In this document: piece by piece, positions 38,582 through 47,094 of the stretch
Position numbering within the stretch: position 1 is the first letter of the stretch
Layout of the letters: each line of letters opens with the position of its first letter
From: Pseudomonas nicosulfuronedens
GTDB lineage: Bacteria; Pseudomonadota; Gammaproteobacteria; Pseudomonadales; Pseudomonadaceae
DNA: 64,000 nt
Assembly (NCBI RefSeq): GCF_005877905.1
Contig: NZ_SWDV01000002.1
Location: forward strand, 1 to 64,000
Reading direction: 5' to 3'
Program-made: the position numbers and the translations under genes
Notes under the pieces: model-generated
Seen by the model: the letters and a program-made list of their open reading frames with translations, nothing else
Told to the model about the DNA's origin: nothing
Database searches by the model: none

Positions 38582-41500
38582 TCACTGTTCCTCGCTGTCC
38601 ACCAGCAGGTTCTCCAGCGTCTCCCGATAGTCCCCCGGCTCTTCCCACAACCCGCGCTGCTGCGCTTCCACCAGGCGTTCGGCGATGTCGCGCAGGGCTT
38701 CGGGGTTGTGCTGGCGGATGAACTCGCGGGTGTCGTCGTCCAGCAGGTAGGCGTCGGCCAGCAGGCGGTACTGGTGGTCGTCGACCAGTTCGCTGGTGGC
38801 GTCGAAGGCAAACAGGTAATCCACCGTGGCGGCCAGTTCGAAGGCGCCCTTGTAGCCGTGGCGCTTCATGCCGGCGATCCATTTCGGGTTCACCGCGCGC
38901 GAGCGCACCACGCGGCCCAGTTCTTCCTTGAGGGTGCGGACGCGCGGGTTGTCCGGCTGGCTGTGGTCGCCGTGGTAGCTGGCCAGCGCCTGGCCCTGGA
39001 TGACCTCGGCGGCGGCGAGCATGCCGCCCTGGAACTGGTAGTAGTCGTTGGAATCGAGGATGTCGTGCTCGCGGTTGTCCTGGTTGTGCAGCACCGCCTG
39101 CAGGCCGGACAGGCGCTGGGCGAAGCGCTCGCGCGCCGGGGTACCGTCGTCGCCGGCGCCGTAGGCGTAGCCGCCCCAGTTGAGGTAGGCCTCGGCGAGG
39201 TCGGCGCGGCTGTCCCACTGGCGTGATTCGATTACGCCCTGCACGCCGGCACCGTAAGCGCCGGGCTGTGCGCCGAAGATGCGCCAGCCTGCCTGGCGTC
39301 GGGCTTCGTCGACGTCCAGACCTTCGCTCAGCAGGCGCGATTGATCAGCACGCACGCGAGCCGCCAGCGGGTTCAGATCATCCGGCTCGTCCAGCGCGGC
39401 GACAGCCTGCACAGCGGCATCGAACAGGCGGATCAGGTTGGCGAAGGCATCGCGGAAGAAGCCCGAGACCCGCAGCGTCACGTCGACCCGCGGGCGGTCG
39501 AGCAGGGTGATCGGCAGGATCTCGAAGTCTTCCACGCGCTGGCTGCCGGCCTGCCACACCGGGCGCACGCCGAGCAGTGCCAGCGCCTGGGCGATGTCGT
39601 CGCCGCCGGTGCGCATGGTCGCGGTGCCCCACACCGACAGGCCGAGCTGGCGCAGGTGGTCACCGTGGTCCTGCAGGTGGCGCTCGAGCAGTCGGCTGGC
39701 CGACTGGAAGCCGAGGCGGAAGGCGGTGGGCGTGGGCAGGTTGCGCACGTCCACGGTGAAGAAGTTGCGCCCGGTGGGCAGCACATCGACCCGCCCGCGG
39801 CTGGGCGCACCGCTGGGGCCGGGCGGAACGAAGCGGCCGCCGAGGCCGGCGAGCAGGTGGCCGATTTCACTGGCGCCGCAGGCGTCGAGCGTCGGCGCGA
39901 TCTGCTGCTGAAGCTGCGCGAGCACCGCCGCGCTGGCGCTGCCGGGTGCGCTGACCGAGCCGTCGATCAAGCGCAGGGCGAACAGCTCCAGGCGTTCGCG
40001 GGTGTCGCCGTTGCTGCGCCAGGGTTCGTCGCTGACGGCGGTCAGCGAATCAGGGCGCGGACCTTCCCACGGCTCGGCGAAAGCGGCGTCCAGCGGGTCG
40101 CGGCCGAGCTTCAGGTCTTCGCTCAGCGCGCGCAGCAGGCTGGCGTTGCCGCCACGCCCATCGCCGCGCGGGATGCGCACCAGCGACAGCAACGTGTCGC
40201 GGCGCAACTCGCCCACGGGCGACTCGCCGAACACGTGCAGGCCGTCGCGAATCTGCGATTCCTTGAGGTCGCACAGGTAGGCGTCCAGCTGCGGCAGCCA
40301 GCTTTCCGGATCGTCACTCAACTGCAAGCCCAGCTCGCGGTCCAGCGCGGTCTCACGCACCAGCGTGAGGATGTCGCCACGCAGTTCGCTGGCGCGGCGC
40401 GGGTCGAGCAGCGAGGCGTCGTAGTACTCGTCGGCCAGGCGTTCGAGGTCGCGCAGCGGGCCGTAGTTTTCCGCGCGGGTCAGCGGCGGCATCAGGTGGT
40501 CGATGATCACCGCCTGGGCGCGGCGCTTGGCCTGTGCGCCTTCGCCGGGGTCGTTGACGATGAACGGGTAGAGGTTGGGTAGCGGGCCGAGGATCGCGTC
40601 GGGCCAGCATTCCTCCGAGAGCCCGACGCCCTTGCCGGGCAGCCATTCGAGGTTGCCGTGCTTGCCGACGTGGATTACCGCATCGGCGCCGAACACTTCG
40701 CGCAGCCAGAAGTAGAAGGCGAGGTAGCCGTGGGGCGGCACCAATGACGGATCGTGGTAGATCGCTGCTGCGTCGAGCTGGTAGCCACGTGCTGGCTGGA
40801 TGCCGACAAAGCCCAGGCCGAAGCGCAGGCCAGCGACCATCATCCGGCCGCTGCGGAACATCGGATCCTGTTGCGGCTCTCCCCAGCGCTCGCGCACGGC
40901 TTGCTGGTTGGCTTCGGGCAGGCGCGCGAAGCAGGCGAGGTAGTCGTCCAGCGCCAGGCTCTGCGCGCAGGGGCGCAGGTCGAGGCTGTCGAGGTCGTTG
41001 CTGACACCACCGAGCAGTTGCTGGATCAGCGCCGTGCCGGAAGCGGGCAGGCCGGCGACCGGATAACCCTGGGCCTCCAGCGCACGCAGGATGTTCAAGG
41101 CGGCGGCCGGCGTGTCGAGGCCGACGCCATTGCCGATGCGCCCATCGCGGGTTGGATAGTTGGCGAGGATCAGCGCCACGCGCTTGTCGGCGTTGGCCTT
41201 GCGCGCCAGCAGCATCCAGCGCCGCGCCAGTTCGGCGACGAAGTCCATGCCCGGCCGGTGCGGCAGGTAGCAGACCACGTCGCTCTGGCTGCGCTCGCTG
41301 CGCCAGGCCAGGCCCTTGAAGCTGATTGGCCGGGTGATGAGGCGGCCGTCCAGCTCCGGCAGTGCGATGTGCATGGCCAGATCGCGCGGGCCGAGGCCTT
41401 GCGGGTTGGCGCGCCAGAGGTCGAGGTTGTCCAGCGAGCAGATCGCTTGCAGCACCGGCACGTCGCGGCGGAACGGCCGGTCCTGTGGCGCCTCCGGGTT

Positions 41501-42313
41501 CGACTGGGCGAAACCGGTGGTGTTGATGATCAGTTCGGCGTCGGCGCTATCGAGCAGGTTTTCCACTGCTTCTAGGCAGGCGGCTTCCTTGAGGCTGGCC
41601 ACGGCAATGGGCAGCGGGTTGATGCCCTGGGCCAGCAGGCGATCGCAGAAGGTGTCGATGAAGCCGGTGTTCGCCGCTTGCAGATGCGTGCGGTAGAACA
41701 GCAGCGCGGCGACTGGGCACTCGGGATTCCAGTCGGCCTGCCAGCGGGCGAGGTCGCAGCGGCCGGTCTGTGGATGGTAGAGCGCGACGCGGGGCAGCGT
41801 TTGCGGCTCGCTCCACGGATAGTCGCGTTGCAGATGGCGCGTGGCGAGGCTGGCGAAGAGGTGCCGGGCGTTGTCCATCCCGCCCTGGCGCAGGTACTGC
41901 CAGAGGCGCTCTGCATCCTGCGGCGGGACGCTGCACAGCGCGCTGAGTTCGGGGTCGGGCTTGTCGTCGCCGGGTACCGCGATCAGCGTGACGCCGCGCT
42001 CGGCCAACGCCACCAACTGCTCCATGCCGTAGCGCCAGTAGCCGATGCCGCCGTGTACCGAGATCAGGATGACCTTGGCGTGCTGCAGCACTTCGTCGAC
42101 GTAAAGGTCCACCGAGGCGTGGTTCTGCAGCTGCATCGGGTTGGCCAGCCGCAGGCTCGGGTAGTCCTCCGGCAGCTCGCGGGCGGCCTCGGCGAGCAGT
42201 GCCAGGTGCGAGTCGCCGCTGCAGAGAATCACCAGATCGGCGGGCGTCTGGGCCAGGTGGGCGATGCCGTCGTCGGGGACGAAACCGCCGGGTTGGGTGC
42301 GCAGCAGGTGCAT
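38582..42313 (-). CDS. cobN: Cobaltochelatase subunit CobN
   Basis: 1243 residues, MHLLRTQPGGFVPDDGIAHL, the usual very large size of CobN. Family blocks include HVGKHGNLEWLPGKGVGLS, the glycine-rich FVPPGPSGAPSRGRVDVLPT and a C-terminal DIAERLVEAQQRGLWE. CobN is the catalytic porphyrin-binding subunit that inserts Co2+ into hydrogenobyrinic acid a,c-diamide in the aerobic pathway, powered by CobS/CobT or here probably the ChlI/VWA pair at 34978-36656. It is read from the cobW side, so it should be under the same cobalamin riboswitch (43644-43812). Confidence 0.95.
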   Translation of the reverse strand: MHLLRTQPGGFVPDDGIAHLAQTPADLVILCSGDSHLALLAEAARELPEDYPSLRLANPMQLQNHASVDLYVDEVLQHAKVILISVHGGIGYWRYGMEQLVALAERGVTLIAVPGDDKPDPELSALCSVPPQDAERLWQYLRQGGMDNARHLFASLATRHLQRDYPWSEPQTLPRVALYHPQTGRCDLARWQADWNPECPVAALLFYRTHLQAANTGFIDTFCDRLLAQGINPLPIAVASLKEAACLEAVENLLDSADAELIINTTGFAQSNPEAPQDRPFRRDVPVLQAICSLDNLDLWRANPQGLGPRDLAMHIALPELDGRLITRPISFKGLAWRSERSQSDVVCYLPHRPGMDFVAELARRWMLLARKANADKRVALILANYPTRDGRIGNGVGLDTPAAALNILRALEAQGYPVAGLPASGTALIQQLLGGVSNDLDSLDLRPCAQSLALDDYLACFARLPEANQQAVRERWGEPQQDPMFRSGRMMVAGLRFGLGFVGIQPARGYQLDAAAIYHDPSLVPPHGYLAFYFWLREVFGADAVIHVGKHGNLEWLPGKGVGLSEECWPDAILGPLPNLYPFIVNDPGEGAQAKRRAQAVIIDHLMPPLTRAENYGPLRDLERLADEYYDASLLDPRRASELRGDILTLVRETALDRELGLQLSDDPESWLPQLDAYLCDLKESQIRDGLHVFGESPVGELRRDTLLSLVRIPRGDGRGGNASLLRALSEDLKLGRDPLDAAFAEPWEGPRPDSLTAVSDEPWRSNGDTRERLELFALRLIDGSVSAPGSASAAVLAQLQQQIAPTLDACGASEIGHLLAGLGGRFVPPGPSGAPSRGRVDVLPTGRNFFTVDVRNLPTPTAFRLGFQSASRLLERHLQDHGDHLRQLGLSVWGTATMRTGGDDIAQALALLGVRPVWQAGSQRVEDFEILPITLLDRPRVDVTLRVSGFFRDAFANLIRLFDAAVQAVAALDEPDDLNPLAARVRADQSRLLSEGLDVDEARRQAGWRIFGAQPGAYGAGVQGVIESRQWDSRADLAEAYLNWGGYAYGAGDDGTPARERFAQRLSGLQAVLHNQDNREHDILDSNDYYQFQGGMLAAAEVIQGQALASYHGDHSQPDNPRVRTLKEELGRVVRSRAVNPKWIAGMKRHGYKGAFELAATVDYLFAFDATSELVDDHQYRLLADAYLLDDDTREFIRQHNPEALRDIAERLVEAQQRGLWEEPGDYRETLENLLVDSEEQ

Positions 42314-42342
42314 GGATCAGGCCTTTTCGCTCGGTGGTAACA

Positions 42343-42378
42343 CCCTCTCCTCAGCCCTCTCCTTGACGGGAGAGGGGC
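42343..42378. repeat. CCCTCTCC hairpin repeat
   Basis: CCCTCTCC-ttgac-GGGAGAGGGG, related to the copies at 24431-24600; in the cobW-cobN gap (42314-42480). Confidence 0.6.
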
Positions 42379-42404
42379 GGTTCGGCGTGCGAGGTTAGCT
42401 CTGC

Positions 42405-42473
42405 GTAGGATGGGTGGAGCGCAGCGATACCCATCATTGGCGGTGGGTATCGCTGCGCTCCACGCCACCCTAC
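42405..42473. repeat. GTAGGATGGGTGGAGC repeat, copy 4 (complete)
   Basis: GTAGGATGGGTGGAGCGCAG ... GTGGGTATCGCTGCGCTCCA then CGCCACCCTAC, between cobW and cobN. Confidence 0.8.
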
Positions 42474-42480
42474 GCCGATA

Positions 42481-43533
42481 TCAGGAAAGGGCGGTACGCA
42501 GCTCGTTGCTGATGGCCACCTGGTCCAGTTCCTGGCCGATCACCACCAGGCGCGTGCCACGGGTTTCGTCGCTGCGCCAGGCGCGGTCGAAGTGCTTGTC
42601 GAAGCGCTTGCCGACACCCTGCACCAGCAGGCGCATGGGCTTGCCGGGGATGGCGACGAAGCCCTTGATGCGCAGCACGGCGTGGCGCTCGACCAGCGCG
42701 TTCAACGCCTCGAGCAGGGCGCGTTCTTCCACTTCCGGCAGGTCGACATGGAAGGAGTCGAACTCGTCGTGGTCATGATCTTCATGGCCTTCGTGGTCGT
42801 GGTGTGTCGGGCGGCTGTCGATGTGCAGCTCGGCCTCGGCGTTCAGCCCCAGCAGCACCGAGAGCGGCAGCTGGCCGGAGCTGGCTTCGACGATCTTCAC
42901 CGCCGGCGGCAGCTCCTCGGCGACTTCGGCGCGCACGCGTGCCAGTGCTTCGGCGTCGAGCAGGTCGGCCTTGTTCAGCACCACCAGGTCGGCGCTGGCC
43001 AGCTGGTCTTCGAAGAGTTCGTGCAGCGGCGATTCGTGGTCCAGGTTCGGGTCCTGCTGGCGCTGCTCGTCGACCTGCTCGGGGTGGGCAGCGAAGGTGC
43101 CGGCGGCCACGGCCGGGCTGTCGACCACGGTGATCACCGCATCCACGGTGCAGGCGTTGCGGATTTCCGGCCACTGGAAGGCTTGCACCAGCGGCTTGGG
43201 CAGGGCCAGGCCGGAGGTCTCGATGAGGATCTGGTCGAGGTCGCCACGACGTGCCACCAGCTCGCGCATCACCGGGAAGAATTCTTCCTGCACGGTGCAG
43301 CACAGGCAGCCGTTGGCCAGTTCGAAGACGCGGCCGACCGCCTCTTCTTCGCTGCAGCCGATGGAGCACTGCTTGAGGATGTCGCCGTCGATGCCCAGCT
43401 CGCCGAATTCGTTGACGATCACCGCGATGCGGCGGCCTTCGGCGTTGTCCAGCATGTGGCGGAGCAGGGTGGTCTTACCGGCGCCGAGGAAGCCGGTGAC
43501 GATGGTGACGGGAAGTTTGGCCAGGGTTTTCAT
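42481..43533 (-). CDS. cobW: CobW-family metal-binding GTPase
   Basis: 350 residues from ATG 43533 (MKTLAKLPVTIVTGFLGAGK); the frame is open 28 codons upstream but that part is arginine/proline-rich and not CobW-like. P-loop GFLGAGKTTLLR, the GCLCC metal motif (ANGCLCCTVQEEF), ETSGLALP and NKADLL are present, with a His/Asp-rich stretch (HHDHEGHEDHDHDE, about 250-265). CobW is a G3E GTPase that supplies cobalt to the chelatase. It is first after the minus-strand B12 riboswitch and upstream of cobN. Confidence 0.94.
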   Translation of the reverse strand: MKTLAKLPVTIVTGFLGAGKTTLLRHMLDNAEGRRIAVIVNEFGELGIDGDILKQCSIGCSEEEAVGRVFELANGCLCCTVQEEFFPVMRELVARRGDLDQILIETSGLALPKPLVQAFQWPEIRNACTVDAVITVVDSPAVAAGTFAAHPEQVDEQRQQDPNLDHESPLHELFEDQLASADLVVLNKADLLDAEALARVRAEVAEELPPAVKIVEASSGQLPLSVLLGLNAEAELHIDSRPTHHDHEGHEDHDHDEFDSFHVDLPEVEERALLEALNALVERHAVLRIKGFVAIPGKPMRLLVQGVGKRFDKHFDRAWRSDETRGTRLVVIGQELDQVAISNELRTALS

Positions 43534-43643
43534 GCGCGCCTCGCAAGCGGAAGTTGGCGGGCGGATGAAGGGCGCGCGCGCGGGTTCGCCGCGCAACGAA
43601 GGTCGCCACCGGATCACCCCGCCCGGTTGTCTTGATGCTGCAC

Positions 43644-43812
43644 GAGGCAGGTCTCCTGGCTCACAGCCCTTTGGCGTCTCCTCGCCTTCCCGCCCGAATC
43701 GGCAGTGGCGCGTGAAGAGACAGGCTGTTCACAGTTGCGGGGGCAGCCGTGGCGCATCCGAAGATTTCCACGTTCCCTCTTAGCTCCGGCCAGCGCCGGA
43801 GAACCTCGAAGC
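43644..43812 (-). promoter_or_regulatory. Cobalamin riboswitch upstream of cobW-cobN
   Basis: Minus strand: CGAGGTTCTCCGGCG ... GCTAAGAGGGAACG ... GCTGCCCCCGCAACTGTGAA ... and the B12 box GTGAGCCAGGAGACCTGCC (43664-43646). Core elements are complete. The aptamer ends about 110 nt before the cobW ATG. Confidence 0.93.
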
Positions 43813-43817
43813 AGGGA

Positions 43818-43846
43818 AGGCTACGCAGCGCAGGCGGGACGGTCAA
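43818..43846 (-). promoter_or_regulatory. Promoter feeding the cobW riboswitch
   Basis: Minus strand TTGACC (43846-43841), a 17-base spacer and TAGCCT (43823-43818), ending just before the aptamer. Confidence 0.65.
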
Positions 43847-43860
43847 TCGCCGGGGATCGG

Positions 43861-43889
43861 TTGACGCCTGTCGACTGCCGTGGTCAGCT
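43861..43889 (+). promoter_or_regulatory. Possible promoter feeding the cbtBA riboswitch
   Basis: TTGACG (43861-43866), a 17-base spacer and TCAGCT (43884-43889). The -35 is good and the -10 weak. Its -35 lies only 14 bp from the -35 of the divergent cobW promoter. Confidence 0.5.
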
Positions 43890-43892
43890 AGC

Positions 43893-44083
43893 GCGGTTCC
43901 AGGTGTCTCGCGCCACGCGCGCGAGGTGAAACGGGAAGCCGGTGCGTCCGCAAGGACCAGTCCGGCGCTGCCCCCGCAACGGTAAGCGATCGTAGGGTCA
44001 TCAGTAGTCACTGTGCTGACGCATGGGAAGACTGACCCGCTTGGCCACCGGCCAACGTCGCAAGCCCGGAGACCGGCCTGGAG
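43893..44083 (+). promoter_or_regulatory. Cobalamin riboswitch upstream of cbtB-cbtA
   Basis: Plus strand: CCAGGTGTCTCGCG ... GGTGAAACGGGAAGCC ... GCTGCCCCCGCAACGGTAAG ... AAGCCCGGAGACCGGCCTGG. The B12-box variant GCCCGGAGACCGGCC pairs with the 5' CCAGGT strand region. A TTTTTT run follows at about 44090-44095, so a transcription-termination platform is possible. Confidence 0.92.
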
Positions 44084-44201
44084 CTTTCGTTTTTTGGCAA
44101 ACCCGCGGTGGGCGGGCGCAGGCCGTGGCGCGACCGTTCCGGCGCGTTCGAATGCGTTCAACCTCTGCGTTCTCTTACTTTGATCTTCAGAGGGAACGTT
44201 C

Positions 44202-44387
44202 ATGTCCAGCAGCACCCTGACGCACGCGTCGAGCACTTCCATCCCCCTTTCCAAGCGCATCAGCCTGGCCGTTGGCGCCAGCCTGCTGGGCGCGCTGCTG
44301 GTGTACTTCGCCGGCTTCTCGCATCTGGATGCGGTCCACAACGCCGCGCACGACACCCGCCATAGCGCCGGTTTCCCCTGCCACTAA
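44202..44387 (+). CDS. cbtB: Cobalt transporter subunit CbtB
   Basis: 61 residues, MSSSTLTHASSTSIPLSKRI. One membrane segment (LAVGASLLGALLVYFAGF) is followed by a His-rich end (HLDAVHNAAHDTRHSAGFPC then H) characteristic of CbtB, the small partner of CbtA. The pair is a predicted cobalt importer found next to cobalamin genes and B12 riboswitches. RBS AGAGGGAACG. The 93-nt gap to cbtA carries an in-frame-unrelated GC-rich stretch only. Confidence 0.92.
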   Translation: MSSSTLTHASSTSIPLSKRISLAVGASLLGALLVYFAGFSHLDAVHNAAHDTRHSAGFPCH

Positions 44388-44480
44388 TGTGCACCGCCTG
44401 CGCGTAAGCGCAGCGAATTCGAGGCACTCTCGGTCGCGCTTTTGCAGCGTTCGAGGCCTCGTCTCGCCTGGAGAATTGCA

Positions 44481-45191
44481 ATGATCAAACGTATCGCCCA
44501 GACCGCCGGTTTCGCCGGTCTGATCGCGGCGCTGGTACTCACCGTGGTCCAGTTGCTGTGGGTATCCCCGCTGATCCTCAAGGCGGAGACTTTCGAGAAA
44601 GCCGAGCCGGCCGCCGCGCTGGTCGAAGAACATGCCCACGAGCATGCCGAGGGCGCCGCCGCCGGCCACCACCATGATGACGAAGCCTGGGAGCCAGAAG
44701 ACGGCTGGCAGCGCATCCTCTCCACCACCGGTGGCAACCTGGTGGTCGCCGTGGGTTTCGCGCTGATGCTGGCCGGCCTGTTCACCCTGCGTGAGCCGGG
44801 CAAGACTTCCGAAGGCCTGCTCTGGGGGCTGGCCGGTTTCGCCGTGTTCACCCTGGCACCTTCGCTGGGCCTGCCGCCGGAAGTCCCTGGTACCGCCGCC
44901 GCCGATCTGACCCTGCGGCAGACCTGGTGGATCGGCACCGCCGCCGCCACTGCCGTTGGCCTCGCGCTGCTGGTGTTCGGCCGTCACTGGGCACTGAAGG
45001 CCGTCGGTGTCGCGTTGCTGGTGGTACCGCATGTGATCGGTGCGCCGCAGCCGGAAGTGCATTCCAGCCTTGCACCGGAAAGCCTGGCCCACGAGTTCAT
45101 CATCGCCTCGCTGGTCACCAACGCGGTGTTCTGGGCAGCCCTGGGCCTGGTCGCGGCCTGGCTGTTCCGTCGCTTCGCGCCGTCGGCCTGA
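44481..45191 (+). CDS. cbtA: Cobalt transporter subunit CbtA
   Basis: 236 residues from ATG 44481 (MIKRIAQTAGFAGLIAALVL), preceded by TGGAGAATTGCA; a longer frame from 44442 has no supporting site. About five or six membrane segments with a His/Glu-rich loop after the first (EEHAHEHAEGAAAGHHHDDE), suited to binding Co2+. CbtA is the predicted channel component that works with CbtB. Both sit behind the plus-strand B12 riboswitch, so cobalt uptake should fall when cobalamin is plentiful. Confidence 0.92.
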   Translation: MIKRIAQTAGFAGLIAALVLTVVQLLWVSPLILKAETFEKAEPAAALVEEHAHEHAEGAAAGHHHDDEAWEPEDGWQRILSTTGGNLVVAVGFALMLAGLFTLREPGKTSEGLLWGLAGFAVFTLAPSLGLPPEVPGTAAADLTLRQTWWIGTAAATAVGLALLVFGRHWALKAVGVALLVVPHVIGAPQPEVHSSLAPESLAHEFIIASLVTNAVFWAALGLVAAWLFRRFAPSA

Positions 45192-45260
45192 TTCGCGCGT
45201 TATGCTCGCCCCCGCAGCCGGCACCGCCGCCTGCGGGGTTTTGTTTTGTGGAGGTAGGGA

Positions 45261-45677
45261 ATGACGCTGGTTGCCGGCCTGGGTTGCCGCCGTGGCTGCT
45301 CGCTCGATGAACTGCGCGAGTTGCTGCGCGCGACGTTGGCCGAGTCCGGGCTCGACGAGTCGCACCTCACCGCGCTGGCCAGTGCCACGCTGAAGGCCGA
45401 CGAGGAAGGGCTGCTGGCGCTGGCCGCCGCACTCGATCTGCCACTGGGGCTGTTCACGCCCCAACAGCTGGCAGCGTGCGAGAAGCGCCTGAGCGATCCC
45501 TCCGAAACCGTGCGCGCGGCCACTGGCAGCGCCAGCGTCGCCGAGGCTGCCGCGCTGCTGCAGGCCGAGGCCCAGGGCAGCGCGCCGGCACGCCTGCTGG
45601 TGGGAAAACGGCGCAGCGACCAAGCCACCTGCGCGTTGGCCTTCATCCCCGTCGAATCCGCACAGGAGCTGTCATGA
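45261..45677 (+). CDS. cobE: CobE / CbiG C-terminal-domain protein
   Basis: 138 residues, MTLVAGLGCRRGCSLDELRE. It matches the C-terminal domain of CbiG (GLGCRRG near the start, GLFTPQQLAA, VAEAAALLQA, TCALAFIP near the end). In aerobic producers CobE is needed for efficient synthesis but its exact reaction is not settled. The CbiG N-terminal part is fused to CobJ 18 kb away, so the ancestral CbiG is split here. It overlaps cobM by ATGA. RBS GGAGGTAGGG. Confidence 0.9.
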   Translation: MTLVAGLGCRRGCSLDELRELLRATLAESGLDESHLTALASATLKADEEGLLALAAALDLPLGLFTPQQLAACEKRLSDPSETVRAATGSASVAEAAALLQAEAQGSAPARLLVGKRRSDQATCALAFIPVESAQELS

Positions 45678-46420
45678 CGGTCTACTTCATCGGCGCCGGC
45701 CCCGGCGATCCCGAACTCATCACGGTCAAGGGACAGCGGTTGATCCGCACTTGCCCGGTGATCCTCTACGCCGGCTCACTGGTGCCGCCTGCGGTGCTGG
45801 AAGGGCACAGCGCCGAACGCGTGGTGAATACTGCCGAACTGAACCTGGACGAGATCGTCGCGCTGCTGGCGCAGGCCCATGCCGAGGGCAAGGACGTGGC
45901 ACGGGTGCACTCCGGTGATCCCTCGCTGTACGGCGCCATCGGCGAGCAGATCCGCCACCTGCGCGACCTGGGCATCGCCTACGAGATCATCCCCGGTGTT
46001 ACCGCGACTTCCGCCTGCGCGGCGATCCTGGGTTGTGAGCTGACCCTGCCGGATATCTCGCAGACGCTGATCCTCACCCGCTACGCCAGCCGGACGCGCA
46101 TGCCGGAAGGCGAATCCCTCGCCGAACTGGCGCAGCACCGCGCGACCCTGGCCATTCACCTGGGCGTCGGCCAGTTGGCCAATATCGTTGCAGAGTTGCT
46201 GCCGTACTACGGCGCGGATTGCCCCATTGCGGTGATCCACCGCGCCAGCTGGCCGGACCAGGACCAGGTCACCGGCACCCTCGGCGACATCCTGCCCAAG
46301 GCAGAAGCCAAGGGTTTCCGGCGTACGGCGCTGATCCTGGTGGGCAGGGTGCTGGGGGCGGAAGGGTTTGCCGATTCGTCGCTGTACAGCGCGGAGCATG
46401 CGCACCTGTATCGGCCGTAG
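45674..46420 (+). CDS. cobM: Precorrin-4 C11-methyltransferase
   Basis: 248 residues from ATG 45674 (MTVYFIGAGPGDPELITVKG), with the methylase loop GAGPGDPELIT, the HSGDPSLYGAIGEQIRHL block and GVTATSACAAILGCELT typical of CobM/CbiF. It adds the C11 methyl to precorrin-4 to give precorrin-5. Translationally coupled to cobE. Convergent with the VOC gene, whose stop lies only six bases away. Confidence 0.95.
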   Translation: MTVYFIGAGPGDPELITVKGQRLIRTCPVILYAGSLVPPAVLEGHSAERVVNTAELNLDEIVALLAQAHAEGKDVARVHSGDPSLYGAIGEQIRHLRDLGIAYEIIPGVTATSACAAILGCELTLPDISQTLILTRYASRTRMPEGESLAELAQHRATLAIHLGVGQLANIVAELLPYYGADCPIAVIHRASWPDQDQVTGTLGDILPKAEAKGFRRTALILVGRVLGAEGFADSSLYSAEHAHLYRP

Positions 46421-46425
46421 CGAAA

Positions 46426-46857
46426 TCACTCGGCTGGCAGGGGCCGCGATCCAAGACTCTGGGCGAAGCGCAACAGGTAGCCGTCCGGGTCCTGGACGAG
46501 GAAATTGCGCTCGCCGTACAACTGTTCGTCCTGCCGGTACCAGCGCTCCTCGACGGGTTTGCGTAGCGAGATGCGCGCCTCGTTCAGCGAACTCACCAGC
46601 GCCTGAATATCGGGGCAGCGAATGGAGAAGTTGACGCCTCGTCCCAGTGGAGGGTCCAGTGGGCGCACGCTCCATGGCGAGTCGGAATGCCAGTCCTGCT
46701 CCAGCATGAGCTGGCTGTCGCCAAAGGAAAGAAAGGCGAAGTCGTCTTCGCGGCGCTGGTACTCGATGGCGAAACCGAGCACCTCGCAGTAGAAGTGCAG
46801 GCTTCTCGTCAGGTCTGCGACGATCAGTTCCGGCACCAGGGCGTTCATCTTCAGCAT
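46426..46857 (-). CDS. VOC-superfamily (glyoxalase/bleomycin-resistance-like) protein
   Basis: 143 residues, MLKMNALVPELIVADLTRSL. The paired beta-alpha-beta-beta-beta modules are visible as LIVADLTRSLHFYCEVLGF and GVNFSIRCPDIQALVSSLNE, ending with the common NFLVQDPDGYLLRFAQSLG. Members include glyoxalases, dioxygenases and antibiotic-binding proteins; the substrate cannot be assigned. A start at the fourth codon (MNALVPEL) is equally possible. Confidence 0.85.
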   Translation of the reverse strand: MLKMNALVPELIVADLTRSLHFYCEVLGFAIEYQRREDDFAFLSFGDSQLMLEQDWHSDSPWSVRPLDPPLGRGVNFSIRCPDIQALVSSLNEARISLRKPVEERWYRQDEQLYGERNFLVQDPDGYLLRFAQSLGSRPLPAE

Positions 46858-46867
46858 GTCGGTGTTC

Positions 46868-46987
46868 TCACGCCAGCCACTGCTCCCCGCGCGGCGCCAT
46901 GCCGCGCCGCAGGTACCAGCGTATCCACAGGTGCACGCCGAGTGCGGCGCACACCGTGAGCAGGATCATCAGGTCTTCGGCATCCAT
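46868..46987 (-). CDS. Small single-pass membrane protein, 39 residues
   Basis: MDAEDLMILLTVCAALGVHL, then WIRWYLRRGMAPRGEQWLA. One hydrophobic segment (LMILLTVCAALGVHLWI) is followed by positive residues, so the C-terminus should be cytoplasmic. A GAGGGAAG site precedes the ATG. It is too short for most gene finders, and I do not recognise it. It lies between the VOC gene and the MocR-type regulator, in the same direction as both. Confidence 0.5.
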   Translation of the reverse strand: MDAEDLMILLTVCAALGVHLWIRWYLRRGMAPRGEQWLA

Positions 46988-47094
46988 GGCAGCTTCCCTC
47001 GTCCGGGTTTCCTGCCTGACAGGGTAGGCCTGCGACAAAGTGCCGCACAGATACAGATCGTGTCCGAATGTGCGGATCAGTCCTGCGGCGCTCG

